This document shows, piece by piece, positions 7,430 through 16,891 of a stretch of DNA of 17,083 bases; the first letter of the stretch is position 1; each line of letters opens with the position of its first letter. Both the position numbers and the translations under genes were made by a program. Location: assembly GCA_027943245.1 (NCBI GenBank), contig JANDJZ010000759.1:1-17083 (forward strand). Reading direction: 5' to 3'. This stretch comes from Acanthamoeba sp. SK_2022b. Lineage: Eukaryota; Discosea; Longamoebia; Acanthamoebidae. The notes under the pieces are model-generated. The model searched no databases, was not told where the DNA came from, and saw only the letters and a program-made list of their open reading frames with translations.

Positions 7430-8932
7430 ATGAATTCAGCCTTCCCCTCTTCAACTGGTCTCTCTTCTTCATCTGAGGTTGCAATGACCATCTGCTCTTC
7501 GGACCTCTTCGACAACGATCAAATGGACGTACAACAGCAGCTGCCTGATGCAGCGACTCCATCCACAGCGCGTCCTCGGCCATCTCTGAAGAGAAAAGAG
7601 TGCAGCGGTGAAGCACACGAACTCAATCAAATCAATCCGCGAAGGCGACGCGTTTTTGATATGGCTGAGGAGAGGAGGCGAAGGGCGGCGCTGCCGTGGC
7701 GATCACTGGGAGATGCGGACGATGTGTTCGGTCTCGAACACTCGTCCTACGCAAACAGCGACCTCAGCCCCCTCACCCGGCTCCTACGCGAGGGCATCCC
7801 TGCCGAATCTCAACTCCTCGAGGCCTGCCTCCAGGAGTCCGATGCCGAAGAGGACGCCGCCGACGCAGACCAGAGAGGCAACGATGAAGACACAACCGAC
7901 GTAGAGGAAGATGGCAACGAGAAGGCCAAAGCGCAGGCCAAAAATGACAAAGAAAATCAAAAGGAAAAGGAAAAGGAAAGGGCCAGCGAGGAGGCGGCCG
8001 CCGCTACGTCGACCACGGCCGCTGCCGGTCCGTCGAAAGACGAGGCGCTGCTCCTGCAGGCCATCGAGGCCGTCACGCCCATGCCCATGATCCGCCGGGG
8101 CCTGCGGCGCCACCACCTGCGCAGGCCCGCAGCGGACCTGGACGGCGGCGACAACGACGACGACGACGCCATGGAGGCCGAGGTCCAGGCCGAACACGCG
8201 GTCGAGCGACAGCTGACGCGCTTCTCCCCGCGCGGGCCGCTGCTGTTCAGCGAAGACTACATCGTCGTCATCAAGGAGCGCGAGCGAAGGGAGGCCGAGC
8301 GGTGGGCGCGCCAGGGCAGCGGCGGCGGCGGCAACAACACGCGAGCATCTGACGGCGGCGGCGGGACGGGAGTGCGGCATCGACACCGACAGCGGCGACG
8401 GCCGCGACGGCGGCGGCGACGGATACGGGGCTACGACGAAGTGGACAGCGAGGACGACTACGGATACGACGACGACGAGGACGACGAGGAGGATGACGAA
8501 GACGACGAGGACGACGGCACCGCCGACGAGGACGACGACGGCGGCGAGGACCGCCACGGCCCGCCGAGCCTCGAATACGACACGGTCTACGTGCCGTACC
8601 GCGACGCCGAGCAGCAACACCAACCGCAACAGCAGCCCGCCATAACAACCACCACAACCACAACCACCACCACCACCACGTCATCATCATCGCCGTCGTC
8701 ATCAACCGCGCTGGCGTCGGGCAAGCGACGACGACTGCAGACGTCGCCTTCGAGACACAACGACGACGACGGCGGCGGTGGCGGTGGTGAGGCGGCGCGA
8801 GAAGGCGCGGACGAGCGCTTCAGCATGGTCGACGATGAGGAGAACACACAGGACGACGCGGGCGCCGCCCCGGTCCGCCCGCCGCTCCTCAACATCGATC
8901 CCGCCATGGAGGCCGGAACCGACGGTGTGTGA
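7430..8932 (+). CDS. Unknown charged-block, low-complexity protein (500 aa)
   Basis: A single 500-codon frame begins at ATG 7430; the frame is open further upstream but without an ATG. No enzyme or known domain was recognised. In order: a Ser-rich N-terminus; a basic patch (NPRRRRVFDMAEERRRRAA) followed by the ordered-looking SPLTRLLREGIPAESQLLEA; a mixed acidic-lysine stretch (about 150-205); a second ordered-looking stretch, LTRFSPRGPLLFSEDYIVVI, near 262-285; an Arg-rich block (about 320-340); an Asp/Glu tract (about 343-385); a poly-Thr then poly-Ser run (about 404-422); and a KRRRLQTSP nuclear-localisation-like motif near 431. Strongly segregated charge suggests a disordered nuclear or chromatin/RNA-associated protein; this is inference. 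The reverse strand gives long Val-rich frames that are shadows of the Asp codons. Confidence 0.75.
   Translation: MNSAFPSSTGLSSSSEVAMTICSSDLFDNDQMDVQQQLPDAATPSTARPRPSLKRKECSGEAHELNQINPRRRRVFDMAEERRRRAALPWRSLGDADDVFGLEHSSYANSDLSPLTRLLREGIPAESQLLEACLQESDAEEDAADADQRGNDEDTTDVEEDGNEKAKAQAKNDKENQKEKEKERASEEAAAATSTTAAAGPSKDEALLLQAIEAVTPMPMIRRGLRRHHLRRPAADLDGGDNDDDDAMEAEVQAEHAVERQLTRFSPRGPLLFSEDYIVVIKERERREAERWARQGSGGGGNNTRASDGGGGTGVRHRHRQRRRPRRRRRRIRGYDEVDSEDDYGYDDDEDDEEDDEDDEDDGTADEDDDGGEDRHGPPSLEYDTVYVPYRDAEQQHQPQQQPAITTTTTTTTTTTTSSSSPSSSTALASGKRRRLQTSPSRHNDDDGGGGGGEAAREGADERFSMVDDEENTQDDAGAAPVRPPLLNIDPAMEAGTDGV
8452..8545 (+). repeat. GAC/GAG trinucleotide tract encoding an Asp/Glu run
   Basis: Imperfect tandem GAC, GAT, GAG and GAA codons encode an almost uninterrupted acidic stretch, directly after an Arg-rich block encoded by CGG/CGA codons. 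Codon mixing shows it is not a recent pure expansion. Confidence 0.85.
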
Positions 8933-9401
8933 CTCGTCTATGTCTCCCGTGTTGCGTGGGCGTGGCTGATCGCGTGGTCGGGTTGCGTGTGAACAGAGTC
9001 GGATGAGGACACACAGCCGATGGACTGACGCGCTGCTGACAGAGCGCTTGGATCGAAAACGAACGAGTCGCGAGGGAGGCGCATGGTGGAAGGTGTACAG
9101 AGACACAGAGACAGAGGGAGTGGGCAGCCGACAAACGACAAACGGGAGGTTCATTCGCTCTCACTGTGCGCGTCAGAGATCGACGCACAAGCGCGCGACT
9201 AAGCTTTCTGGCGAGAGAGAGCCCAGCGCTGCTCACGAAGCAAGAAGCTTGTTGTTGCCTTGAACTCTATTTTATTTATTACAACTGAAGCCCGCTGCTT
9301 GCCCTTACCTCTTCTTCCCCTTCATCTACAACTTTAACACTTTTTACATTGTACAGTTTGTTTATTTACTTTGGCTGGTGTCGTGGAGGCAAGCACGAGG
9401 T
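8933..9401. other. Convergent 3' flanks of the charged protein and AIF1-like genes
   Basis: 469 bp between two convergent stop codons. No coding sequence is convincing. The right-hand end is AT-rich (9266-9280 and 9335-9370), consistent with a shared 3' UTR/termination zone. A minus-strand AATAAA lies at 9366-9361. No plus-strand AATAAA was found for the charged-protein gene. Confidence 0.6.
9361..9366 (-). terminator. AATAAA polyadenylation signal for the AIF1-like gene
   Basis: TTTATT on the plus strand reads AATAAA on the minus strand, 35 nt after the AIF1-like stop codon and within an AT-rich stretch. This is a standard position for a short 3' UTR. Confidence 0.5.
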
Positions 9402-9942
9402 TTAGGGGAGGTCCGCGAGGGAGCGGCGAGGCGGGAGACCCTTGGGGGCTTCCTTCTCCTTGGCCATGTCCTCGAACATGAGGATGGTTCGCAGGATGCT
9501 GTTGCTCTTGCCGAACATCATCTCCAAGAACTCGACGTACCTACACAGCACACAAGATTGAACCAATCAACACCCATAAAAGAACAAAGATGAAGTGAGG
9601 AAGCTGGGAGTACTCGATAGTGCCAGAGCCCGTCTTGTCTACTTGAGCGATCATCTTCTTGAGCTCAAGATGGGTCTTGGGCTGACCCAGCTTCTCCATC
9701 ATGAACTTCACTTCGTCCAGACCCAGCTCGCCATTGTGGTTGCGGTCGTAGAGCATGAACTTCTGCTTGTACTTCTCCAGCACCTCGTCCTCTACATGCG
9801 TGTTGTGGCGCTTGAACTCGGCACCGATCCGGTCCAAGTCGCTCTCCTGCACCTTGAGCTTGTGTCCAAAGGCCTTGCCACCCTGCGGGTTGGACTTGAT
9901 CTTGTTGATGTCCTCCACCGGCTTGTCTGCTCCTCGCTGCAT
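9402..9942 (-). CDS. AIF1/Iba1-like EF-hand calcium-binding protein (two exons)
   Basis: Exons 9942-9614 and 9540-9402 give 155 aa, close to the usual 147 of animal allograft inflammatory factor 1. That family binds calcium and bundles F-actin at membrane ruffles and phagocytic cups. Family landmarks in order: QGGKAFGHKL near the N-terminus; the first EF loop DRNHNGELGLDE; the hallmark KLGQPKTHLELKKMI; the second EF loop DKTGSGTIEYVE; then FLEMMFGKSNSILRTILMFE and a C-terminal SLADLP matching the family tail. The intron uses GA|GTACTC and TAG|GTACGT. Placing the cut inside GAG-TAC is what restores the canonical second loop. Both loops have acidic or oxygen-bearing ligands at positions 1, 3, 5 and 12. 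The ATG at 9942 is the first in frame. Confidence 0.93.
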
Positions 9943-10256
9943 CTTTCTCTCCTTGGCGTGCGTGTGGACGCCACAACGCGTTGTGTGTTTTTAGAGAAGC
10001 CCACATGGTTGCCTTAATCCGTCGCGCAAGGGATATGTGACCAACCAATTACAGGGCGCACGCTCACCATTTAAGAGGGCGGTATCCGTGGCTGTAGACA
10101 ATTTGGGTGCCAAGCAACTTGGTGTGGCCGCGTTTATTGTTGAAGCCATGCTGGACGTATTCGATCCAACACGCAGACGTAGGGAGATAGAAGGGGAGGA
10201 ATGCCGGACAACAGTCGAGTGGTAGATACAAGCACGACGGCGGGGGATGGGTGGTG
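9943..10256. promoter_or_regulatory. Intergenic: spastin 3' flank and AIF1-like promoter
   Basis: 314 bp between two tandem minus-strand genes. A CCAAT motif at 10045-10049 lies about 105 bp upstream of the AIF1-like ATG, with an AT-rich CATTTAAG element nearby (10069-10076). TTTATT at 10133-10138 reads AATAAA on the minus strand, 119 nt after the spastin stop codon, and may be its polyadenylation signal. Short open frames here have no family features. Confidence 0.45.
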
Positions 10257-10874
10257 TTAGGCAGTGCAGCCGTACTCCTTGTTCCAGTCCTCAAACGCCT
10301 GCAGCGAGGCCTTCGAGACGGACGGGCGAACGACTGGGAAACCCAGAAAGCACACGCGCCAAGGTCAGCTCCGCCGCGTCTGCGAAAGAGGAGAGAGAGA
10401 GAGAGAGAGAGAGCTGTACCCTTGGTGCACCGCACAAAGTCGGCTTTGGACACGGGGCGAATGTCTTCCAGTCGCGCATCCGACAGGGAGTCACCTATGG
10501 GCACAAGGAGCAGGTGAGAAGCAGGAATAGGGCACAGCACCTAAGCGGTCGTATAGGTACCCAATTCTCGTAGTGGCTCCAACGCGGATTCCTTGCACAG
10601 GGCGGTGAGATCGCTGCCCGAATAGCCGTCGGTGAGGTGGGCCAATTCGTCCAGGTCCTTGTCGCTCAGTGCCACGCGATTGCGTCGGAGGAGATGCTGG
10701 ATGAGATGTCGGCGTCCATCCGCTCCAGGAAGAGGCACATAGATCCTCTTCACGAGCCTTCGCCGGGCCGCTTCGTCCAAGTCTTCCGGACGGTTCGTGG
10801 CGCCTGACAACGCAATCGCAACAGTCAACACACATCAGGTCCTCCCTCTCCTCCTCCGCCCACACATGCACACA

Positions 10875-10946
<72 letters not shown>

Positions 10947-13411
10947 GGGCGGCACGCACCCATCACAATAACCCGCTCGCCAGGGCCAGCCGAAGTGACT
11001 CCATCGAATCGAATGAGGAATTCATTCTTCAACCTTCGCGACGCTTCGTGTTCAGAGTTGCTCCTGTGCTCGCCACGCAGCAATGTCAGCGTGCTCAGCC
11101 GAGTAGCAGGCAGAGGGGAGAGGTACCGCGACGACAGAAGGGAGTCGATCTCGTCGATGAAGATAATGGAAGGTTGACGCGCGTTGGCAACTGCAAACAG
11201 CGCTCGAACCATCTTTTCGCCTTCGCCGACCCACTTGGAAGTAAGAGAAGACGCCGAGATGTTGAAGAAAGTGGCCCCCGACTTGTTGGCGAGTGCCTTG
11301 GCAAGCATCGTCTTGCCGTTGCCGGGGGGCCCGAACAGAAGCAAGCCTAGACGCGACTCGTACACATGAGATCTCAACTCCCAGGAACGTTAGGACCAAG
11401 GTTCACCTACCGCGAGCGGGTTCACAGAGGCCAGAAAACAGGTCTGGTCGCTGCATTGGCAAAATGACCATCTCCTTGAGCGACCTCTTGGCGCCGTGTA
11501 GGCCCACTGGTTACACGAAAGAGCGACGGCGAGCAGGGTGAGGTCCAGCTCGACGCAAGAAGTGAGAAGAGAGAGAGGCGTACTAATGTCGTCCCAAGTG
11601 ACGTTGGTGCAATCGGAGACGATCTCGTTCTCGATCAGCTCCAGAAGACGGGGCTCCACGCCTTTGATGGTTTCATCGCCCGACTTTTGCTCTTCGGACG
11701 CAGGAACGCCGTCGGGCTTGCCAGACTTGGCGTCCTTGTCATCTGCGGTCGTTTGCAGTCAGAACGAGCGAAGCGTTACGTGGCTAGCCTTGAACGCTAA
11801 GCTGATCTCCTTACCTCCACTCTTTCTGTGCTTGGCAGATCCCGGAGCGGACGTGGAAGCCGCAGGTCGACTCGATGACGACGACGACGACTTCCTCGTC
11901 GGAGTGGACACCGCGGCGGAAGCGGTCGCCTTTGTGGTGGAGGTCCGGCTCGAAGGCGCTGGCGACGCGCTGAGAGGCGAACAGTTGCTTTCAGACTATC
12001 GGCGAAGAGGCGAGGTAGCAGGGAGAGGGTAGGAATAACAACGTACGTCGACGCTTTGCTGGACTTCCTGACGGTTGTGGTCGCCTTGGAAGGCGGAGTG
12101 GCGCTGGCGGTGTCCTTGCTCACGCGCGGCTTGGTCGGAGTGGAGAGCCGCTTGATGGTGGCGGACGACAGCTTCTTCGCGGAGACGCCCTTCGGGTCGA
12201 AGTTAGGCAAGTTCTCCTTGTTGCGCACATCGATGCCGGCTACCTTGGAGCTCCGTTCCCACCACGGCTTGTCCAGGTCGTCCTCTTCCGTGTCCTCTTC
12301 GCGCGCCTCGCCGTTGAAGGTCCAATCCGCAACGTTGTTCTGGGGAGAAGGAATGGCAGGGGGCTCTGCACCAAGCACAGCTGCGTTAGCATCATCGTGT
12401 TCTTCTTTGTCATGTTGTAACGAAGCGTCATTCACTCTGAGTCTACCTTGAGGAGCAGCAGCCGTGTAAGACGTATCAAATGAAGTTTGCTGTCGGACCG
12501 GTGATCTGGGAGGAGAGGGCAGGTGGTAGGACATCGTCGAGGTCGACTTGGGCGACACGGGACTCTCGCGCTGCTTGGGGGCCTCCTTGATTGCGGTCTC
12601 GCAGTACTCGTGCACTTGCTGCGCAGTGCTATGGTACCGACCCATGCGCTCTTTCAGCCTGGAAGAGGGCCGAGTCATGAAAGTAAGAAGCGAGTGGTGC
12701 ACGTAGGGATACAGTTGATAAAGGCACGTACACAGCATCGGCGGGGAGAGCAAAGTCGAGCACGCGCTGGGAGAGCTGCATGGCCTGCTGAAAGGAAGCA
12801 ATCCTCGCGCTTCCTCCGCAAGCCTTGGCAGACTTGGCCTGCGACATGGCCTCGTTGAGGAGCTTCTGGGCCTCATCGACCTTGTTCTTCTCGCTGGATG
12901 TGAAGGATTAGGACAGATCTAAATTTGATGCTCGTAGCTTGTTGCGAGGCACGTACGCCATAGAATGGAGCAGAGTCTTGGCTTGGGCCTGCACGCTAGA
13001 ACTGGGTCGTTTTGGGCTCACTGGCGTCTGTTGTGATTGTACCCTCGCCGATTTCCTACGTAGGTTCTTCAGATGCTCGATTTCGTTCTGCTTGGTGCTA
13101 CGCATGATACTCCACACCACGGCAGTCACGGCGAGCGCTGTCCCAACGACCACGGAGATGATCAACGTCGAGTGCGTCTGCCATAGTGCCTCCATATTGT
13201 TCCAAGTGCTAGGAGGTTGCTGTTGTGGCCCTTCAAAAACCAGTTCCTACGCGAGGTTGCTAAAATCAGCAGGTGTCATTGTGTGCGATTTTTCATGAAG
13301 GGGGAGGTTTTTCGAAAACAAGATGCACTGGTGGTGGCACTTTCTCAGGCCAGAGTCTAGTACCTGAATACGTTCGTAGATGTGTCTCAGCTGTTCGCCA
13401 GCGCCGCGCAT
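10257..13411 (-). CDS. Spastin-like AAA ATPase, microtubule-severing (twelve exons)
   Basis: Meiotic-clade AAA ATPase predicted to sever microtubules at membranes. Exons: 13411-13364, 13246-12957, 12893-12732, 12658-12047, 11969-11815, 11742-11584, 11506-11411, 11346-11127, 11063-10960, 10803-10561, 10494-10420, 10333-10257; 746 aa, all phases matching. Features: a membrane segment near residues 43-63 ([18 protein letters not shown]); an MIT-like helical region about 113-190; a long Ser/Thr/Pro linker; then the AAA core with Walker A GPPGNGKT (513-520), pore loop SKWVGEGEK, Walker [21 protein letters not shown], sensor [21 protein letters not shown] and the tail [10 protein letters not shown]. 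These match spastin better than katanin or fidgetin. The first exon is inferred: it splices in frame to [17 protein letters not shown] ahead of the downstream Met at 13195. An 81-nt stretch (12446-12366) inside exon 4 could be a further intron without changing frame. Confidence 0.92.
10391..10413. repeat. (GA)n tract in spastin intron 11
   Basis: A 23-nt pure GA repeat begins just inside the donor of the intron 10419-10334. On the gene's strand it reads (TC)n. Confidence 0.9.
10877..10945. repeat. (AC)n microsatellite in spastin intron 9
   Basis: 69 nt of pure AC on the plus strand ((GT)n on the gene's strand) lie within the 156-nt intron 10959-10804, close to the donor side. This is the longest microsatellite in the window. 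Confidence 0.97.
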
Positions 13412-13655
13412 GTGGTGCTTTTCTGTCAGCAAATGGATACAACCCGCGACTCTGTTGCCTGGCCGTTGCACTAAAAGGGCGGGAAACAATTTGAGCCAAT
13501 TTTTCTGGTATGGCTCGGGAATGGCAGGTATGTGTGGCGGTGTCTCTGCGACACTCGGAAAGAAAGAAAACAACGGAAGCGAACTGGAGCAAGCATCAAC
13601 TCAACTCATACATAATCAAATACGCACAATCAGCTCAAAGTGAGTCGGTAGTGGG
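13412..13655. promoter_or_regulatory. Short bidirectional promoter between spastin and the C2-AGC kinase
   Basis: Only 244 bp separate the two divergent start codons. It contains GGCGGGAAA at 13478-13486, which matches the E2F consensus (TTTCCCGCC on the other strand), and a CCAAT box at 13496-13500, ten bases further on. No TATA box is evident. Shared control is inferred from the spacing. Confidence 0.5.
13478..13486. promoter_or_regulatory. E2F-like site GGCGGGAAA
   Basis: Exact match to the core E2F/DP consensus, positioned in the middle of the divergent promoter and ten bases from a CCAAT box. E2F-CCAAT pairing is common in cell-cycle promoters of other eukaryotes; its use here is not shown by sequence. 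Confidence 0.3.
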
Positions 13656-15636
13656 ATGAGCTTTACTCAGGCCAAGCTTACGATTAACGGTACGCGAACA
13701 GTTCACAACCAAAATCAGGTTGAAGATCTCACATTTTGCCATTCAGTGGTCGAGGCCTCTGGCGTCGCAGCCAAGGATATGGGCGGCACCAGCGTAACTA
13801 TCCCATACCTTCCGCCATATTAGCTTCCTCTTATTTAAAATAAATAAATAAATCAATAAATAAATAATATTCTTTTGTTTTTAAAGGACCCATACTGCAT
13901 TATCCACGTAGACAACTGCAAAGCCAAGACCAAGGTCAAGAGGAAGTCGCTGGTTCGTTTGCTTGCCTTTCCCTTTTCGATTGCTGTGTTGGTGTCACAG
14001 GCCACTTACAACTCTTTTCTGCTGGCGCCAGGACCCTGTGTGGAACCAAGAATTCAGCTTGTACACGTCCTGCAGGTCTCTTTTGTTGTTCTGCATCACT
14101 GATTCTCGTTCATCTCCATTTTTGAATAACGCTGCAGTGTGCTGAACTCGCCATCGGGCATTATTCACGTTGAGATGTGGGATAAGGACACCTTCACGCC
14201 CGACGACTTTCTGTACTGCTTGTCCCTCTCGTCTTTGGTTAACGCGTTCGTGAACGCCACTCACCCGCTCTCTCCAAATTACCCGCGAACAGCGGCCAAG
14301 TTGACATCAACCTGGCCGAGCTCGAGCCTGGCGTGGAGCTGAAGCGGTGGTACACGCTCAAGCGGCGCCGTCCCGATGAGTTCGTGTGCGGCCAGCTTCA
14401 CCTCAAGATCCTCTATGAGACCCAGATCGTACGCTGCGCCACACTGTCTGAACGCTCTACTCGCTTGGTCGCGTGTTCTTTGTGCTCATACGTCGAGTCT
14501 CTCCTCCACAGAAACAAGTGTCGCTGGTCGACTTTGAGATCCTGCACCTCGTGGGCGAAGGCAGCTTCGGAAAGGTAGGCCATCTCTCGCCTCTGCTTGC
14601 CTCCCAGTGCCAATCAACACACGGCACCGCATGACTTGACCTCACCGTCGGCCGCGTCAGGTGTTCCAAGTGCGCAAGAAGGACACGGGCCAGATCTATG
14701 CCATGAAGGTGCTCAAGAAAAAGAAACTCGTGGACGAAGGAGGTGCGCGCTTGCCTGCCAGGCGCGGTGCTCTCGTTGATTGTGTAGTGACCTGTGGCGT
14801 TCTGTTGGCAGAGGTGGAACACACTCGGACGGAGAAGAACATTCTCATCAACAACAACCATCCCTTCCTGGTGAACCTCAAGTTCGCCTTCCAGACGGAA
14901 AAGAAGATCTACTTCGTGCTTGGTACACGCAACCGCCATTATCGTCAAAAAGAGCTCTCCCCCTCCTATTGCTTGGAGTTTGTTGCCTCACACACTTGGC
15001 CTGCCCGTGCCATAGACTATGTCAACGGGGGTGAGCTTTTCTTCCACCTCAAGAAGGAACGACGATTTACCGAGGACAAGGTGCGCACCACTTCTTTAAT
15101 TAATTAATAATAAATAAATAATCTGAAATAGATCAAAAAGCTTCTCCCAATAAAGAGTAATAACCCAAACAATGCAATAGGTAAGGTTCTACGCTGCCGA
15201 GATCACGCTTGCACTGGAGCATCTCCATTCGCTGGGCATCATCTACCGAGGTGCGCAACCTTGTTCGACGCTTTTGGCTTTGCGCGCGCGTGCGGTTTAG
15301 TTAACCAGACCCAACTGCGCTGTGGCCACAGACCTTAAACCCGAGAATGTCCTGCTCGAATCCACCGGACACATCCGGCTGACGGACTTTGGTCTGTCCA
15401 AGGCCGGCCTGCAGGCGACCAAGGGCAAGACCACGACCTTCTGCGGCACCCCCGAATACCTCGCCCCCGAGGTGATCAAGGGCACCTCCTACTCCTACGA
15501 AATCGACTGGTGGTCGCTCGGCACCATCATGTACGAGATGTTCACGAGCCAGGTATGCCCCACCCGCGATTCCCATCAGCTTGTCATCAATTACGAGGCC
15601 TCATGTGTGTATGTGTATGCATGATCGATGCGTGCA

Positions 15637-15706
<70 letters not shown>

Positions 15707-16630
15707 GTGTGCGGTGCAGCCTCCGTTCGCTTGCCGCAACCAGAGCCAAATGTACCAGGTACTCGCACGTTCATGTTGTCCACAGATACGCAGACGTGCG
15801 TGCTGACCGATCATCGCTCGCTCGGCAGCGCATTCTCAACGAGACTCCGTACTATCCTAACTACGTACCCGCCGGGGCCAAGGCCATCATGAACCAGGTC
15901 CATTCCTCTCCTCCCCTCCTCTCCAATGTGCTGCGTCGCACTATCACGGACAGCATCGCCATCCCAACTCACACGTCTTTCGTCTTCTCCAGCTTCTCGA
16001 GAAGGACCCGCGGAAGCGATTAAACGGCAAGGGTAGGTTATTTTATTTATTTTGTTTTTGATAATTAACGATAATAACGATAATAACGGGACAAATTGTA
16101 AGAAAAGTAATAAAACTTATCAATGCTTGCTGACATTCGCGGCAGGCGTGCGGAAGCATCCCTTCTTCCAGACGATCGACTGGGACAAGCTGGCCGCCAA
16201 GAAGATCAGACCGCCCATCATCCCCAGCGTCGTACGCGACCTCCTCTCTCTCTCTCTCTCTTCTTTTCACCATCCTGCCGCACACGTTGATACGTGACCC
16301 TTTCCACTGGTGCAGAAAGGAGAGGAGGACACCAGCAATGTCGACAAGGAGTTCATGGAGCGGCCGGCCATCGACAGCCTCGACTTTTCGGCTATCGAGG
16401 GGTACCGCCCACTCGCACACATGCTTAGTTATTATTAAACATAGAGGTTGACCCACTGACCGATGTGCAGGGACGGCCTGACCAAGTCGATGGACGAGAG
16501 GCTGTTTGCAGAGTTCTCGTACGTGTCCGAGCGCGAGATCAAGAAAAACAAGAAGGAGGACGCCATCCCGCCCACCTTCCTCGAGTCCATCCTAGAGTCC
16601 ATCAACGAGAAGCTAAGCGACGGCACCTGA
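13656..16630 (+). CDS. C2-domain AGC-family Ser/Thr protein kinase (eighteen exons)
   Basis: Exons: 13656-13689, 13747-13793, 13887-13952, 14032-14060, 14138-14212, 14293-14428, 14512-14574, 14661-14742, 14812-14922, 15016-15080, 15181-15250, 15332-15552, 15720-15758, 15829-15897, 15993-16032, 16146-16231, 16316-16401, 16471-16630; 492 aa ending in TGA. Residues 4-118 form a C2 domain with calcium-ligand aspartates ([26 protein letters not shown]). The kinase domain starts near 137: GEGSFGKV (144-151), K166, YRDLKPEN (D260), TDFGLSK (D278) and the T-loop [14 protein letters not shown] with the PDK1-type Thr near 295. The C-terminal tail ends in the hydrophobic motif FAEFSY (452-457, Ser 456). 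C2 followed directly by an AGC kinase, with no C1 or PH domain, recalls yeast Sch9. The architecture suggests calcium/lipid recruitment plus PDK1/TORC2-type activation. Confidence 0.93.
13836..13868. repeat. (AAAT)n tract in kinase intron 2
   Basis: AT-rich tetranucleotide repeat (AAAT/AATA with one TCAA interruption) fills the middle of the 93-nt intron 13794-13886. Similar AT-rich patches occur in the kinase introns at about 15096-15122 and 16036-16085. Confidence 0.85.
15641..15705. repeat. (TG)n microsatellite in kinase intron 12
   Basis: 65 nt of pure TG lie in the 167-nt intron 15553-15719, ending 12 nt before the acceptor CAG. It splits the kinase domain between MFTSQ and PPFACRNQ. 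Confidence 0.97.
16244..16261. repeat. (CT)n tract in kinase intron 16
   Basis: An 18-nt CT repeat starts 12 nt after the donor of the intron 16232-16315. It is a simple pyrimidine tract and not coding. Confidence 0.85.
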
Positions 16631-16891
16631 AAAAGCATGTCTCTGTGTGTGGTGACGACAACCACATGCCAATTTGCACACCTAGATACCGCATTGGGTA
16701 AGGCACACGCCCTCAACTGGCAGCCAATCTCGAGTGATAGAAATGACACTGCATCTGCCCGCAATTGCTGTGTTAGGCGAGACATTGCAACCAATCCTGT
16801 CCCTGGTAACAATATTGCGCGGTCACGGCCCCGCTGGGGAAAACTTCGCTTGTTTGCTGTAGCATTCGACACTCACCACTGTTGTACTCGC
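16631..16891 (+). promoter_or_regulatory. Kinase 3' flank and dynamin promoter
   Basis: 261 bp between two tandem plus-strand genes. CCAAT motifs occur at 16724-16728 and 16791-16795, with an inverted one (ATTGG) at 16693-16697, about 100-200 bp before the dynamin start. No AATAAA is visible after the kinase stop codon. Confidence 0.4.

Noticed and set aside
7784..8629. 281-codon minus-strand Val/Leu-rich frame
   Set aside because: Antisense shadow of the Asp/Glu-coding tract; GAC and GAG reversed give GTC and CTC.
9943..10256. Search for a tRNA or small RNA gene in the intergenic gap
   Set aside because: No cloverleaf-compatible arms or GTTCRANNC box were found here or in the other gaps.
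13247..13573. 108-codon minus-strand frame as a separate gene between spastin and the kinase
   Set aside because: No ATG before 13411; the part from 13411 to 13364 fits better as the first coding exon of spastin, and the remainder is intron and promoter.
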